Shown: positions 8,097 through 16,259, counted from the stretch's first letter. The stretch is DNA of 44,492 bases from Occallatibacter sp. (GCA_031296215.1 JARLGE010000163.1:1-44492), one strand, 5' to 3'. The notes: a model not told the origin generated them from the sequence alone. Program-made: numbers and translations.

Positions 8097-8885
8097 CTAG
8101 TGAACGGGGGTGAGGCCGCTTTTGGCAAGTTGCGCTTGCACCGGGGCGGAGAGCAGGTAGTCGAGCAACCGATGGACCTGTGCCCGTTGCTTCGTATTGC
8201 TGACGAGGACGGCGCCTTGCTCGATAGGCGGATAAAGCTCTCGCGGGATGACGAAGTAGCTTCCGTCAGCGGCAAGGCGTGGGGTGAGCGCGGAGGTAAG
8301 TGAAATGAGTCCGGCGTCGGCGTTGCCGCTGTCGACAAACTGGGCGGTCTGGGAGATGTTTTCCGCCGTGACCAGGCGGGGCTTGAGCGTGTCGTAGAGC
8401 TTGAGACTAGTGAGCGCGGCCACCGCGGCCCGGCCGTAGGGCGCGCGATCGGGATTGGCAACGGCCAGACGCTTGAGTGCGGGGCTGCGCAAGAGGTCAA
8501 GCGAAGGCGGATGAAGAGGCGAGTCCTTGCGCGCCCAAAGGACCAGCGTGCCGCGCGCGTAGACGATGGGCGTGGAGGAGTCGGCGGTTCCAGCGGCATC
8601 GGCCAGGCCGGCGTCGATCAGGCGCTTGGGGTAGCCCAAGTCGGCAGAGAGAAACAGGTCGAAGGGTGCGCCGTTCTGAATCTGAGTGGCCAGCATGGCC
8701 GAAGCCTGGAAGGTGGCTTCGGCGCGAATTCCGGCAGCCTGCTGAAATGCGGCGAGGATGGGCGGCAAGACCGGCTCGAGGTCAGCAGCCGCGGCCACGC
8801 GCAGCGGCGTTTGCGCGCTGAGAGACGCCAGAGCAGCCGTTCCAAACAGAAGGGCGAGAAGTCTTTTTGGAATCCGGTTTGGCAT
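8097..8885 (-). CDS. modA: Molybdate-binding periplasmic protein
   Basis: Solute receptor of the molybdate importer, 262 residues. A Sec signal peptide (KRLLALLFGTAALASLSAQ, residues about 7-25) precedes LRVAAAADLEPVLPPILAAFQQ, where the AAAADL segment is the oxyanion-binding loop of ModA; FQASAMLATQIQNGAPFDLFLSAD (about 58-81) is the second family hallmark. The VYARGTLVLWARKD stretch in the middle is also diagnostic. It is the first gene of the modABC operon and diverges from thrC with 65 bp between them. GGGAGG lies 13 bases upstream of the ATG, slightly far. I saw no obvious ModE box, and no molybdenum-cofactor riboswitch fits in the short gap. Confidence 0.93.
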   Translation of the reverse strand: MPNRIPKRLLALLFGTAALASLSAQTPLRVAAAADLEPVLPPILAAFQQAAGIRAEATFQASAMLATQIQNGAPFDLFLSADLGYPKRLIDAGLADAAGTADSSTPIVYARGTLVLWARKDSPLHPPSLDLLRSPALKRLAVANPDRAPYGRAAVAALTSLKLYDTLKPRLVTAENISQTAQFVDSGNADAGLISLTSALTPRLAADGSYFVIPRELYPPIEQGAVLVSNTKQRAQVHRLLDYLLSAPVQAQLAKSGLTPVH

Positions 8886-8950
8886 AAGGGGTTTTCAGCC
8901 TCCCATTCAGATCGAGATTCGGCCTATGCTCTGCTAGGCTAACACCAGGC

Positions 8951-10303
8951 ATGAACGACAACTTGCATCAACTCCGCTGTTTTGGATGCGGGACGCGCGT
9001 AGTCGGCACCGAAGCGCGGCCAGACTTCCGCTGCTCCGCGTGTGGAGACCTGTTCGAAGTGGAGTACCCCGGCTGGGGCCAGCGGCAAGGGCACGACCGG
9101 CCCAACGCCGGGGCGCTGAAGTGGCTTTGGCGCGAGCGGCGCTGCTCGTCCGAAGCCCTGGATCACTCGGGCGTGTGGCGCTTCCGCGAGTTGCTGCCCA
9201 TTCTGGAGAACTTCGGCAACGCCGTTACGCTGTGCGAAGGCAATACGCCGCTCTACCATCTGCCGCGCGCATCGAAGGCGCTGGGGATCGATCAGCTCTT
9301 TGCCAAGCACCAGGGCATGAACCCTACAGGCTCCTTCAAAGATACTGGCATGACCACGGCGCTGAGCGTGGCGCGCGAACGCGGCTTCGAGTGGGTGGCC
9401 TGCGCGTCCACCGGCAACACCTCCGCCGCCATGGCGGCGTATGCGGCACGCGCGGGGATGCGCAGCCTGGTGGTAATCCCCGAGGGAAAGATCGCCTGGG
9501 GAAAGCTGGCGCAGGCCATGGACTACGGGGCAGTCACGTGCCAGGTGAATACAGACTTCGACGGCTGTGTGCGGGTGCTGACGACGGTGGTGAAGGAAGC
9601 GAATATCTACCTGCTCAATTCGGTGAACCCCTACCGGCTGGAGGGGCAGAAGACGCCGGCCTTCGAGATTGCCGAGGCCTTCGACTGGAACGTGCCCGAC
9701 CACCTGATTGTGCCCGGCGGCAACCTGGCCAACAGTTCGGCGCTGGCCAAGGGCTTTCGCGAGATGAAGGAGCTGGGGCTGGTGGCGCGGCTGCCCAAGA
9801 TATCGGTCATCCAGGCCGAGGGCGCGAATCCTCTGGTGCGCAGCCTGGCCGCGAGCAACGGCGCAACGCTCGAGCCGGTGGTGGCCCACACACGCGCCAC
9901 GGCTATCCGCATCGGCAATCCGGCCTCGTGGCGCAAGGCGGCGCGGGCTATTCAGGAAACCGGCGGCTGGTGCCTGGATGTGAGCGAGGCGGAGATCGCC
10001 ATTGCCAAAGCCGAATTGGGCGCAGAAGGCCTGGGCTGCGAGCCGGCCTCTGCCGTGACGCTGGCCGGCCTGAAAAAGCTGCGCGCCCAGGGCAACGTCC
10101 GGAGCGGCGACACGGTGGTGCTGCTGCTGACCGGGCACACACTGAAGGACGCCGACTATACCATCGACTTCCATCGGGGAACGCTCTTGAAAGACGAGGA
10201 GAAAGCCGGCCTCGAAGAAAAGATCGAAGGCTTGCGGCGCAATGCGCAGGTGGTTGATGCGACGCCGGAGGCGGTGCTGGCGGCCGTGAAGGGCAAAGGT
10301 TGA
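8951..10303 (+). CDS. thrC: Threonine synthase with N-terminal zinc ribbon
   Basis: PLP enzyme (fold type II) that converts O-phospho-L-homoserine to threonine and phosphate, 450 residues. A four-cysteine zinc-ribbon-like segment is visible at the N-terminus (CFGCG at 10-14, CSAC at 28-31). EGNTPL at about 96-101 and NPTGSFKDTG at 124-133 carry the active site, with Lys130 as the Schiff-base lysine. CASTGNTSAAMAAYAARAG is the phosphate-binding loop. The order with homoserine kinase directly downstream, overlapping by one base, confirms the threonine pathway assignment. The C-terminal 50 residues are charged and extend past the catalytic core. Confidence 0.94.
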   Translation: MNDNLHQLRCFGCGTRVVGTEARPDFRCSACGDLFEVEYPGWGQRQGHDRPNAGALKWLWRERRCSSEALDHSGVWRFRELLPILENFGNAVTLCEGNTPLYHLPRASKALGIDQLFAKHQGMNPTGSFKDTGMTTALSVARERGFEWVACASTGNTSAAMAAYAARAGMRSLVVIPEGKIAWGKLAQAMDYGAVTCQVNTDFDGCVRVLTTVVKEANIYLLNSVNPYRLEGQKTPAFEIAEAFDWNVPDHLIVPGGNLANSSALAKGFREMKELGLVARLPKISVIQAEGANPLVRSLAASNGATLEPVVAHTRATAIRIGNPASWRKAARAIQETGGWCLDVSEAEIAIAKAELGAEGLGCEPASAVTLAGLKKLRAQGNVRSGDTVVLLLTGHTLKDADYTIDFHRGTLLKDEEKAGLEEKIEGLRRNAQVVDATPEAVLAAVKGKG

Positions 10304-11232
10304 TGAGCGGTGCATCGGTTGCCAAGCCGGGGCGCGTAAATCTGCGCCTGCCGGCCACTTCAGCCAACCTGGGCTCGGGCTTCGACGCCGCGGCCGTGGC
10401 CCTGGACTTTTTCCTCGACATCGACGCCGAGCCCGCGGCGGAGTTTTCAATTGCCGCTACCGGCCACGATGCGGTGCGCTGTGCGCGGCTTGAAGACAAT
10501 CTGATCATCGATGTCTACAAGGGATTGCTGCGCGGCAACGACAGGCGCATTGTGCCGCTGGCGATGCGCATGGCGAACGGCATTCCATTGGGGATGGGCT
10601 GCGGCTCGTCCGCTGCAGGGCGGCTGGCGGCGATCGCGCTGGCCAACCACTTCGGCCAACTGGGCTGGAGTTCCGAGCAGATTCTCGAAGAGGCCTGCGC
10701 GCTCGAAGGCCATCCCGACAACGCCGCTGCCTGCTGGCTGGGCGGGTTTGTGGCTGCGGCCCGCGAAGGCAGGCGGATTCACGTTGCGCGCGTGACGCCG
10801 CCGGCCGCGTGGAGGGGAATCGTTGTTCTGCCTTCAGAGCCGCTGGCGACCAGCAGCGCGCGCGCCGTGCTCCCCGATTCCTATACCCGCGCCGACGCGG
10901 TGGCCAACATCCAGTCCGCGGCGCTGTTGGGCCTGGCCTTTGCGCAGGGCCGCGGCGACCTGCTGCGGGTGGCCATGAACGACCGCATTCACCAGCCCTA
11001 CCGCGCGTCCCTCTGCCCGCTGCTTCCGCGCCTGCTGCCCTTAGCGGGGCAGCACGGCATTCTGGGCGCGGCACTGAGCGGAGCGGGTCCGGCGGTGCTG
11101 GCGATCATCGACAGCGAGGACTCTCTGGCCCAGGCTTCGGTTGCGATCCTTGAGGCAGTGGTTGGATTGCCGCAGCCCCAGTTGGCCGTCTCCCGGTTTG
11201 TTTCCGATGGCGCCAGCGTGGTTTCAGGCTGA
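10303..11232 (+). CDS. thrB: Homoserine kinase (GHMP family)
   Basis: Phosphorylates L-homoserine with ATP to make the substrate of the upstream threonine synthase. 309 residues. GHMP kinase motifs are present: RLPATSANLGSGFDAAAVAL near 16-35, the ATP-binding loop PLGMGCGSSAAG near 95-106, and GAALSGAGPAVLA in the C-terminal domain. The start is ATG at 10303, whose A is the last base of the thrC TGA stop (TGATGA), with AAAGG 5-8 bases upstream. This overlap points to translational coupling. A TTG one codon earlier is an alternative start. Confidence 0.94.
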   Translation: MSGASVAKPGRVNLRLPATSANLGSGFDAAAVALDFFLDIDAEPAAEFSIAATGHDAVRCARLEDNLIIDVYKGLLRGNDRRIVPLAMRMANGIPLGMGCGSSAAGRLAAIALANHFGQLGWSSEQILEEACALEGHPDNAAACWLGGFVAAAREGRRIHVARVTPPAAWRGIVVLPSEPLATSSARAVLPDSYTRADAVANIQSAALLGLAFAQGRGDLLRVAMNDRIHQPYRASLCPLLPRLLPLAGQHGILGAALSGAGPAVLAIIDSEDSLAQASVAILEAVVGLPQPQLAVSRFVSDGASVVSG

Positions 11233-11279
11233 ACTGTTTCTACCGCTGGGCATCTTTTCGGGCGAAGCGGCACAAATCA

Positions 11280-11490
11280 AGGAAAAAATGACCAGAAAGT
11301 CATAAGGTAATCCCCCCATGGTCACGCTAACTTCAGGCTGAATCAGCCGCTTTTGATTACCGATCTCCATTACCTAAGATTGCTTGCCTAATCCAGGTTA
11401 AACCCTTAGATTTCAAGCGTGGGCAGTTCTGGGGGAGGGCTGCTCTAGCGCCCGTGGTCCTTTTGGGATCCGGGCGCTTCTGTTTGCTTT
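11280..11490 (+). ncRNA. Candidate structured small RNA or long structured 3' leader, ending in a terminator
   Basis: A multi-hairpin block in the 457-bp gap between thrB and trxA. Read directly: ATGAC (11288-11292) pairs with GTCAT (11299-11303); GGTAATC (11306-11312) pairs with GATTACC (11355-11361) and encloses GGCTG-AAT-CAGCC (11336-11348); GCTTG (11382-11386) pairs with CAAGC (11414-11418) and encloses CTAA/TTAG. The block ends in a terminator hairpin at 11447-11478. No coding frame runs through it. The size (about 210 nt) would suit 6S-like or another regulatory RNA, but I do not recognise a family. It could instead be the 3' untranslated region of thrB. Confidence 0.35.
11447..11490 (+). 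terminator. Intrinsic terminator
   Basis: AGCGCCCG (11447-11454) pairs with CGGGCGCT (11471-11478); inside, GGTCC and GGATC extend the stem with one G-U pair around a TTTTG loop. TCTGTTTGCTTT follows as the U-rich tail. It lies 215 bases after thrB, so it ends either a long thrB transcript or a separate small RNA. Confidence 0.75.
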
Positions 11491-11689
11491 GAACCCCACC
11501 CTGAACACAACCGAAAAGAGGGGATTGGCCGGCTGGCCGCGGGACGAACCTCGCCCCGGCGGTTCACGCCAGGGTGTTCACCCCTGAGATTCGTATTGCG
11601 ACTTTACCTCGTGCTCGCGCATCCTATTTTTGCACGGCTCCCGATACACTGGATCAAGTTGGGGTTGCCGCAATCATTCGAGGAGGAAT
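11491..11689. other. Upstream region of thioredoxin gene, no clear element
   Basis: About 200 bases between the terminator and trxA. A weak promoter-like pair (TTTACC at 11603-11608 and TATTTT at 11625-11630, 16-bp spacing) could drive trxA. No open frame or convincing hairpin was found otherwise. Confidence 0.3.
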
Positions 11690-12022
11690 ATGGCAGGGTT
11701 GGGAGTCTTGGAAGTGAACGATGCGACATTTGACCAGGAGGTGCTCCAGAGCGAGCAGCCTGTGCTGGTGGATTTCTGGGCCGTCTGGTGTGGCCCGTGC
11801 AAGGCGATCGCGCCAATTGTGGACAGCGTGGCCGCGACTTATGCCGGCCGGCTGAAGGTCACCAAGGTCAACGTGGATCAGAACGGCGCAACGCCCTCGC
11901 GGTATGGCATTCGCGGCATTCCGGCGCTGCTGTTCTTCAAGGGCGGCAAGGTCGCCGACCAGATTGTGGGGTATGTGCCGCAGGATGTGATCGAAGAGAA
12001 GATCAACCGCCTGCTGGCTTAA
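11690..12022 (+). CDS. trxA: Thioredoxin
   Basis: Cytoplasmic protein-disulfide reductase of 110 residues. The redox centre WCGPC has cysteines at 34 and 37 in VLVDFWAVWCGPCKAIAP; the cis-proline loop is GIRGIPALLFFKGG. The start is ATG at 11690, placed by an excellent GAGGAGGAA about 5 bases upstream; an upstream in-frame ATG at 11630 would add 20 non-homologous residues and is rejected. It stands alone between two terminators. Whether this is the main thioredoxin of the cell cannot be told from the window. Confidence 0.96.
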   Translation: MAGLGVLEVNDATFDQEVLQSEQPVLVDFWAVWCGPCKAIAPIVDSVAATYAGRLKVTKVNVDQNGATPSRYGIRGIPALLFFKGGKVADQIVGYVPQDVIEEKINRLLA

Positions 12023-12056
12023 TTCGGCTGCGTCGATTCAGCGCAGGTACAGTGAG

Positions 12057-12081
12057 AAGGCCCGGCGGTGCGCCGGGCCTT
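12057..12081. terminator. Bidirectional terminator between trxA and deoC
   Basis: An 11-bp stem AAGGCCCGGCG / CGCCGGGCCTT with a 3-base GTG loop, followed by TTTCTCGCTT on the plus strand and preceded by AGTGAG. It lies between convergent trxA and deoC and probably serves both. Confidence 0.85.
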
Positions 12082-12089
12082 TTCTCGCT

Positions 12090-12824
12090 TCAGTAGCCAA
12101 CTGGGACTGTGGTTTGCGGAGCTTGCGCGATGGGATTGAGTCCGAGGCGTTTGCGGCAGTCCTCCAGCATGGATTCGGTGCGCGTGGCGCCGACGCGGCT
12201 GACGCCGAGGTCGCGCACGGCCAGCAGGGTATCCAGATCGCGAATGCCGCCGGCGGCCTTCACCTGCACATGCGGCGGCGAGTGCTTGCGCATCAGCTCC
12301 AGATCGGCGAGCGTAGCGCCGCTGGGCGCGTAGCCGGTCGATGTCTTCACCCAATCGGCGCCGATCTGGGCGGAGATCGCGCACAGGCGAATCTTGGCCG
12401 CGTCGTCGAGATAAGCATTCTCGAAGATGACCTTGAGCATTGCTCCGCCGGCGTGTGTTGTGCCGGCCAGCGCGGCAAGCTCATCGCTCACATACTGCCA
12501 GTCTCCGCTGCGGGCCTTGCCGATGTTGATCACGGCGTCCAGTTCCTGCCCGCCGTCTGCCAGGGCCTTGCGCGCTTCGGCGAGCTTGACGGCGGTGGTG
12601 TGGCCGCCGTGGGGAAAACCGATGGTGGTGCCGGCTTTGACTCCTGTCCCGGCCAGCAGCTCGGCGCAGCGGGGCAGTGCGTAAGGCAGAATGCAGACGC
12701 TGGCCACGTTGTAGCGGATGGCAAGTGCGCAGCCCTCTTCCAGCTCAGGCGTGGTGAGGGTTGGGTTGAGCAGGGAGTGGTCGATCATTTTGGCGATCGA
12801 CAGGTAGTCGAAGGGCTGCGTCAT
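12090..12824 (-). CDS. deoC: Deoxyribose-phosphate aldolase
   Basis: Cytoplasmic TIM-barrel class I aldolase that splits 2-deoxyribose-5-phosphate into glyceraldehyde-3-phosphate and acetaldehyde, in deoxynucleoside salvage. 244 residues. IDHSLLNP at 14-21 is the family N-terminus, GFPHGGH at 69-75 matches the barrel loop, the catalytic lysine is Lys160 in DWVKTSTGY, Asp96 in ELDAVINIG fits the proton-relay aspartate, and VKAAGGIR carries the second conserved lysine. It lies 33 bp downstream of lexA on the same strand with GGAGAAG before its ATG, so it is probably read through from the lexA promoter. No other deo genes are nearby. Confidence 0.95.
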   Translation of the reverse strand: MTQPFDYLSIAKMIDHSLLNPTLTTPELEEGCALAIRYNVASVCILPYALPRCAELLAGTGVKAGTTIGFPHGGHTTAVKLAEARKALADGGQELDAVINIGKARSGDWQYVSDELAALAGTTHAGGAMLKVIFENAYLDDAAKIRLCAISAQIGADWVKTSTGYAPSGATLADLELMRKHSPPHVQVKAAGGIRDLDTLLAVRDLGVSRVGATRTESMLEDCRKRLGLNPIAQAPQTTVPVGY

Positions 12825-12857
12825 GGGTCTTCTCCGGCCTCGCCAAGAGTCTGCGGC

Positions 12858-13463
12858 CTAGCGGTACTTGCGCAGCACGCCCAGCACACGGCCCTGGATA
12901 GAGACCTCAGTCGCCTTGACGTAGATAGGCTCCATCTCGATGTTGGCCGGCTGCAGGCGGATCTGGCTGCCCTCGCTGTAAAAGCGCTTGAGAGTGGTTT
13001 CGGCGCCGTGCACCAGGGCCACCACAATCTCTCCCTGGCGCGCCGTGCGGGTACGCTCCACCAGCACATAGTCGCCGCTGATGATGTGCTCGTCGCGCAT
13101 GGAGTCGCCGCGCACCTCGAGGGCAAAGACGTCGCGGTTGCCCACCACGTCGTGCAGCGAGATGGTCTCCGGGTTCTCGGTGGCCTCGACCGGCATGCCG
13201 GCGGCGATGCGCCCGGCCAGCGGCAGCCGGTCGCTGGTGCGGCTGCGCGTTCCCGGCGGCAACACGTCGATGGAGCGGCTGCGGTTGTGCACCCGGTCCA
13301 GCAGCCCCTTCTTCTCCAGGTTGGTGATGTGCTTGTGCACGGTGGCCAGGCTTTTCAGCCCCATTCCGCGGGCAATCTCCTCAAAGGACGGGGAGTAGCC
13401 ATTGCGGTTCACGAACGACTCGAGGAAGTCGAGAATCTCTTTTTGCCGACGAGTGACAGCCAT
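12858..13463 (-). CDS. lexA: LexA repressor
   Basis: SOS repressor and self-cleaving S24 serine protease, 201 residues. The winged helix-turn-helix is at about 1-65 (RQKEILDFL, SPSFEEIARGMGLKSLATVHKH). The cleavage site is Ala83-Gly84 in LPLAGRIAAG. The catalytic dyad is Ser121 (RGDSMRD) and Lys159 (ETTLKRFY). RecA bound to single-stranded DNA is expected to trigger cleavage. No ribosome-binding site precedes the ATG; a TAAAAT box placed 6 bases before the start suggests a leaderless mRNA. deoC follows in the same direction. Confidence 0.97.
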   Translation of the reverse strand: MAVTRRQKEILDFLESFVNRNGYSPSFEEIARGMGLKSLATVHKHITNLEKKGLLDRVHNRSRSIDVLPPGTRSRTSDRLPLAGRIAAGMPVEATENPETISLHDVVGNRDVFALEVRGDSMRDEHIISGDYVLVERTRTARQGEIVVALVHGAETTLKRFYSEGSQIRLQPANIEMEPIYVKATEVSIQGRVLGVLRKYR

Positions 13464-13521
13464 GCGCTCATTTTAGCGAATAAAAAGCGAACCGCGTCAA
13501 GTATTTTTTCGCTTGTTGTTC
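13463..13521 (-). promoter_or_regulatory. lexA promoter with two LexA-box candidates
   Basis: On the minus strand a TTGACG (13500-13495) and a TAAAAT (13475-13470) form a promoter with 19-bp spacing; shifting the -10 to CTAAAA or GCTAAA gives 18 or 17 bp. A GTTC-N7-ATTC box (13492-13478) lies between them. A second box, TTTC-N7-GTTC on the plus strand, is at 13507-13521. Both match the GTTC-N7-GTTC direct repeat known for alphaproteobacterial LexA at 7 of 8 positions. Binding to the first would block RNA polymerase, which is the usual autoregulation of lexA. Confidence 0.6.
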
Positions 13522-13770
13522 GCGGGGGTGTTTGATGTGCAAACTTTTGGAGAAACAGATTGGGGATACTGAATCCTTGTGGCAGAGGTACGCTCGCTCC
13601 GCGAGGGGCGCATGCGAACTTTCGGCGCTTGCACGGCGCGGCCGCGGGCACCGGCTGGAGCGCGTATGGGTTGTGGTGGGATCCGCGTGAAGAAAAGCAG
13701 AATTCCGCCGATATCCAGCAATGGCGGTCCGCGCGCCCTTTCGCTGCGCCGAAGACTGCTGTGAGGGCCT
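13522..13770. other. Gap upstream of the GGDEF gene
   Basis: With the lexA promoter this makes a 307-bp space between lexA and the diguanylate cyclase gene. It has a 61-codon plus-strand open frame starting with GTG at 13579 and ending at 13764, 6 bases before the next start. It has no ribosome-binding site and no recognisable family, so I do not call it a gene. No terminator was seen. Confidence 0.3.
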
Positions 13771-14949
13771 ATGATCTCGCTCAAAAAATACCTGGATTCG
13801 ACGATTGGCGCGCCGCAGCCGCCGGCTGGCCCGGATCTTCTCCGCGACCAGCACGAGCCGGGCTCAAGCCAGGCAAGCTGCGATCGGACGGAGCCCAGGC
13901 AAACGGGTCTGGCGCAGGCACGCGAGGCGCGCGGCGAGAAGGCCGAGCCCAACGCCCTGCCGCAGGCGATCGGCGCGTACCAGTCGGCGCTGCGGGAGAT
14001 AGGCAGCGCCAGCCTCGACGCCTGTCCGGCGCTGGGCCAGGGGCTGAAGCACAGCCTGGGACAGATTGCCGAGAAGCTGGCGCTGGACCGGAGCGCGGCC
14101 ACCATCGAGGGCGCCGAGCTCAGGGTGCGCGAGCAGGTGGGGGACTGGGGCAGGGCCACCGCCGGCCACTACCGGCTGAAGACCTCCGAAGTGAAGGAGC
14201 TCTTGATTCTGATGGCGCGCACGGCCGAGAGCGTGGGCGAGCGCGATCAGCGCTGCGCGGGGCAGATCAGCGAAGTGACGACGCGCCTGGAGAAGATCGC
14301 CTGCCTGGAAGACCTGACCGAGATCCGCTCCTCGATTGAGCTTAGCGCGGCGGACTTGAAGACCTCTCTGGACCGGATGGCCGAGGAAGGCTCGCAGGCC
14401 ATTGCGAAGCTGAAGGCCGAGGTCTCGTGCTACCAGGTGAAGCTGGAAGAGGCCGAGGAACTGGCCTCGCGCGACGGGCTGACCGGGCTGCGAAACCGCG
14501 CCTGGGTGGAGCAGCAGATCGAGCGCCGGGTTTCGGAGAGAGCCGCGTTCTCGGTGGCCATTGTGGACATTGACGAATTCAAACGCGTGAACGACAAGTA
14601 CGGCCACCTGGTGGGCGACGATGTCCTGAAGAAGTTCTCCACCGAGCTGAAGACGGCCAGCCGCTCGACCGACGTGATTGGGCGCTGGGGCGGGGACGAG
14701 TTCATCCTGGTGCTGGATTGCCCTCTGAGCGAGGCGGCCCCGCAGATCGAGCGGCTGAGCGCGTGGGTCTGCCAGGACTACGCGGTGAAGACGCGGACCG
14801 GACCGATGAAGCTGAACGTGAATGCGTCGATTGGCCTGGCTGAGTTCGCGCCGGGCGAGACCATGAAGGACCTGCTGGCGCGTGCCGACGCGGCGATGTA
14901 CGAGCGCAAGCCCGCGGCCTCGGCGCTTGCCGGGGGCTCGCGGCGCTAG
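13771..14949 (+). CDS. Diguanylate cyclase (GGDEF domain)
   Basis: Makes cyclic di-GMP from two GTP. 392 residues, no signal peptide or membrane helix. Residues 1-220 are charged and mostly helical with coiled-coil character and no family I can name. The GGDEF domain is at about 228-380 (RDGLTGLRNRAWVEQQIE onwards), with an intact GGDEF at 307-311 and the inhibitory I-site RxxD (RSTD, 298-301) exactly five residues before it, so product inhibition is expected. There is no EAL domain. GAGGG precedes the ATG. It stands upstream of the flagellar regulators and may set the motile/sessile choice; that link is inferred from position only. Confidence 0.88.
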   Translation: MISLKKYLDSTIGAPQPPAGPDLLRDQHEPGSSQASCDRTEPRQTGLAQAREARGEKAEPNALPQAIGAYQSALREIGSASLDACPALGQGLKHSLGQIAEKLALDRSAATIEGAELRVREQVGDWGRATAGHYRLKTSEVKELLILMARTAESVGERDQRCAGQISEVTTRLEKIACLEDLTEIRSSIELSAADLKTSLDRMAEEGSQAIAKLKAEVSCYQVKLEEAEELASRDGLTGLRNRAWVEQQIERRVSERAAFSVAIVDIDEFKRVNDKYGHLVGDDVLKKFSTELKTASRSTDVIGRWGGDEFILVLDCPLSEAAPQIERLSAWVCQDYAVKTRTGPMKLNVNASIGLAEFAPGETMKDLLARADAAMYERKPAASALAGGSRR

Positions 14950-15415
14950 AACGGGCTGGGGGTTCGCGTATTGAGCGAACGGGAGACCATGCGGAAGTGG
15001 AGAGCGGGCGGGCAAGGGGGCGCAATCGCTTGCCGTTCTGTGTGGCGCTGAAGTGGGAATGGAACCAAGAGGGGATCGATCGCGGCGCGGATTCCCGGGC
15101 CTGGAACCGCGCAGGCGAGCCGCGGCCCGATTGGTAGATTTGCCTCGGCGCCCTCGGCCGTTTTCGGCTCATCACCCGCCGCCGTTTTGGGACCCCACAC
15201 CCGCCCGTGCCGTTTCTGGAATGTTCCTTTCAGGATTCTCATACTAGTCTTGAGTTCCTTCTCCTCTCAAGGGAAGGTGGAAGAGCACACACATTAAGAG
15301 CGCACTCAATTAACAACCCCTTAGCAAATCCGCCGGCCAAGTAGCAGTTCAGTTGCAGGTTGGAGGCGCAGACAAAGGGCGCGGTTGGGGACGCTGCTCG
15401 ATCGGAAAGGCTGCC
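14950..15415. other. 466-bp gap upstream of the motility regulators
   Basis: No believable coding frame. A CTTGAG (15249-15254) / CTCAAG (15266-15271) hairpin and an overlapping alternative pairing CCTTC / GAAGG are present in the relatively AT-rich part (15235-15350), which is the likely promoter and leader region of the regulator and flagellar genes. I looked for sigma-54 (GG-N10-GC) and sigma-28-like sites here and found none convincing. Confidence 0.35.
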
Positions 15416-16189
15416 ATGAGGTTATTGATCGCCGAAGACGACAAGGCGCTGGGATTGTTTTTAAGCCGCGGCCTGGAGGCCGACGGCCACCGCGTACGGC
15501 TGGCCCTGGACGGGGGACAGGCGGTGGAGGCATTCCGCCAGGATCTGCCGGACTTGACCATTCTGGACCTGAACATGCCGGTCAAGGACGGTGAACAGGT
15601 GCTGAGCGAATTTCGCGCCCTGGACGCCGACCTGCCGGTGCTGGTGCTGACCGCCCGCCAGGAGGTGGACACACGGGTGCGCTGCCTGGACCTGGGCGCG
15701 GACGACCTGATGCTGAAGCCCTTCAGCCTGCATGAGCTGCGGGCCCGCTGCCGGGCGCTGCTGCGGCGCAGGCGGGAGGCCAAGCTGCAACTGCGGGCCG
15801 GGGACCTGGAGCTGGACCGGCTGGAACACACGGCGCGGCGGGGCTCGGAGTCGGTGCTTCTGACCAACAAGGAGTTTGCCCTGCTGGAGCATCTAATGCT
15901 GAACCGCGGGCAGTGCGTCTCGCGGGTGGAGTTGCTGGACGCGGTGTGGAACATGGAACCGGCGCAGACCACCAATATTGTGGATGTCTACGTCAACTAT
16001 CTGCGCCGCAAGCTGAAGGATCCGCCGCCGGGGCAGTTGATTCGCACCGTGCGGGGGCAGGGGTACGTGGTGCCGGCCGAAACTGCCATCCTGCCGCTCG
16101 GAGCCGATGCCTCGCTGGACCCGGAAGCAGCGCTGAGGCCGGCTTCGGTGCGCCCGGCCGCTGCCGGCACAATGTCCGGAGCAGCGTGA
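15416..16189 (+). CDS. OmpR/PhoB-family response regulator
   Basis: Two-component transcription factor of 257 residues. The receiver domain (1-115) has the acidic pair in LLIAEDD (residues 7-9), phospho-acceptor Asp51 in LTILDLNMP, Thr in LVLTARQ and the Lys in LMLKPFS. The C-terminal winged helix (about 127-222) ends in the typical TNIVDVYVNYLRRKL and TVRGQGYVV. About 30 further residues are Ala/Pro-rich and unique. ATG at 15416 is chosen because GGAAAGG lies close upstream and the family N-terminus starts there. No histidine kinase is adjacent, so it is an orphan in this window. It sits 70 bp before the sigma-54 activator and probably belongs to the same transcript. Confidence 0.88.
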   Translation: MRLLIAEDDKALGLFLSRGLEADGHRVRLALDGGQAVEAFRQDLPDLTILDLNMPVKDGEQVLSEFRALDADLPVLVLTARQEVDTRVRCLDLGADDLMLKPFSLHELRARCRALLRRRREAKLQLRAGDLELDRLEHTARRGSESVLLTNKEFALLEHLMLNRGQCVSRVELLDAVWNMEPAQTTNIVDVYVNYLRRKLKDPPPGQLIRTVRGQGYVVPAETAILPLGADASLDPEAALRPASVRPAAAGTMSGAA

Positions 16190-16259
16190 CGGATTGCCGC
16201 CGAACTCCTTTGACAAGAACACCGACTCGACCTCGACCCCGGATTTTAGGAGATTGCTC

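Noticed and set aside
8939-10450. 503-codon minus-strand open frame across thrC
   Set aside because: Shadow of thrC and thrB; rich in His/Gln/Arg as expected for an antisense frame, with no motifs.
12114-13535. 473-codon plus-strand open frame across deoC and lexA
   Set aside because: It is antisense to two well-recognised genes, has a composition typical of a GC-rich shadow frame and matches no family.
13579-13764. 61-codon GTG-started frame directly upstream of the GGDEF gene
   Set aside because: No Shine-Dalgarno sequence, Arg-rich shadow-like composition, no family. Kept only as a remark in the gap entry.
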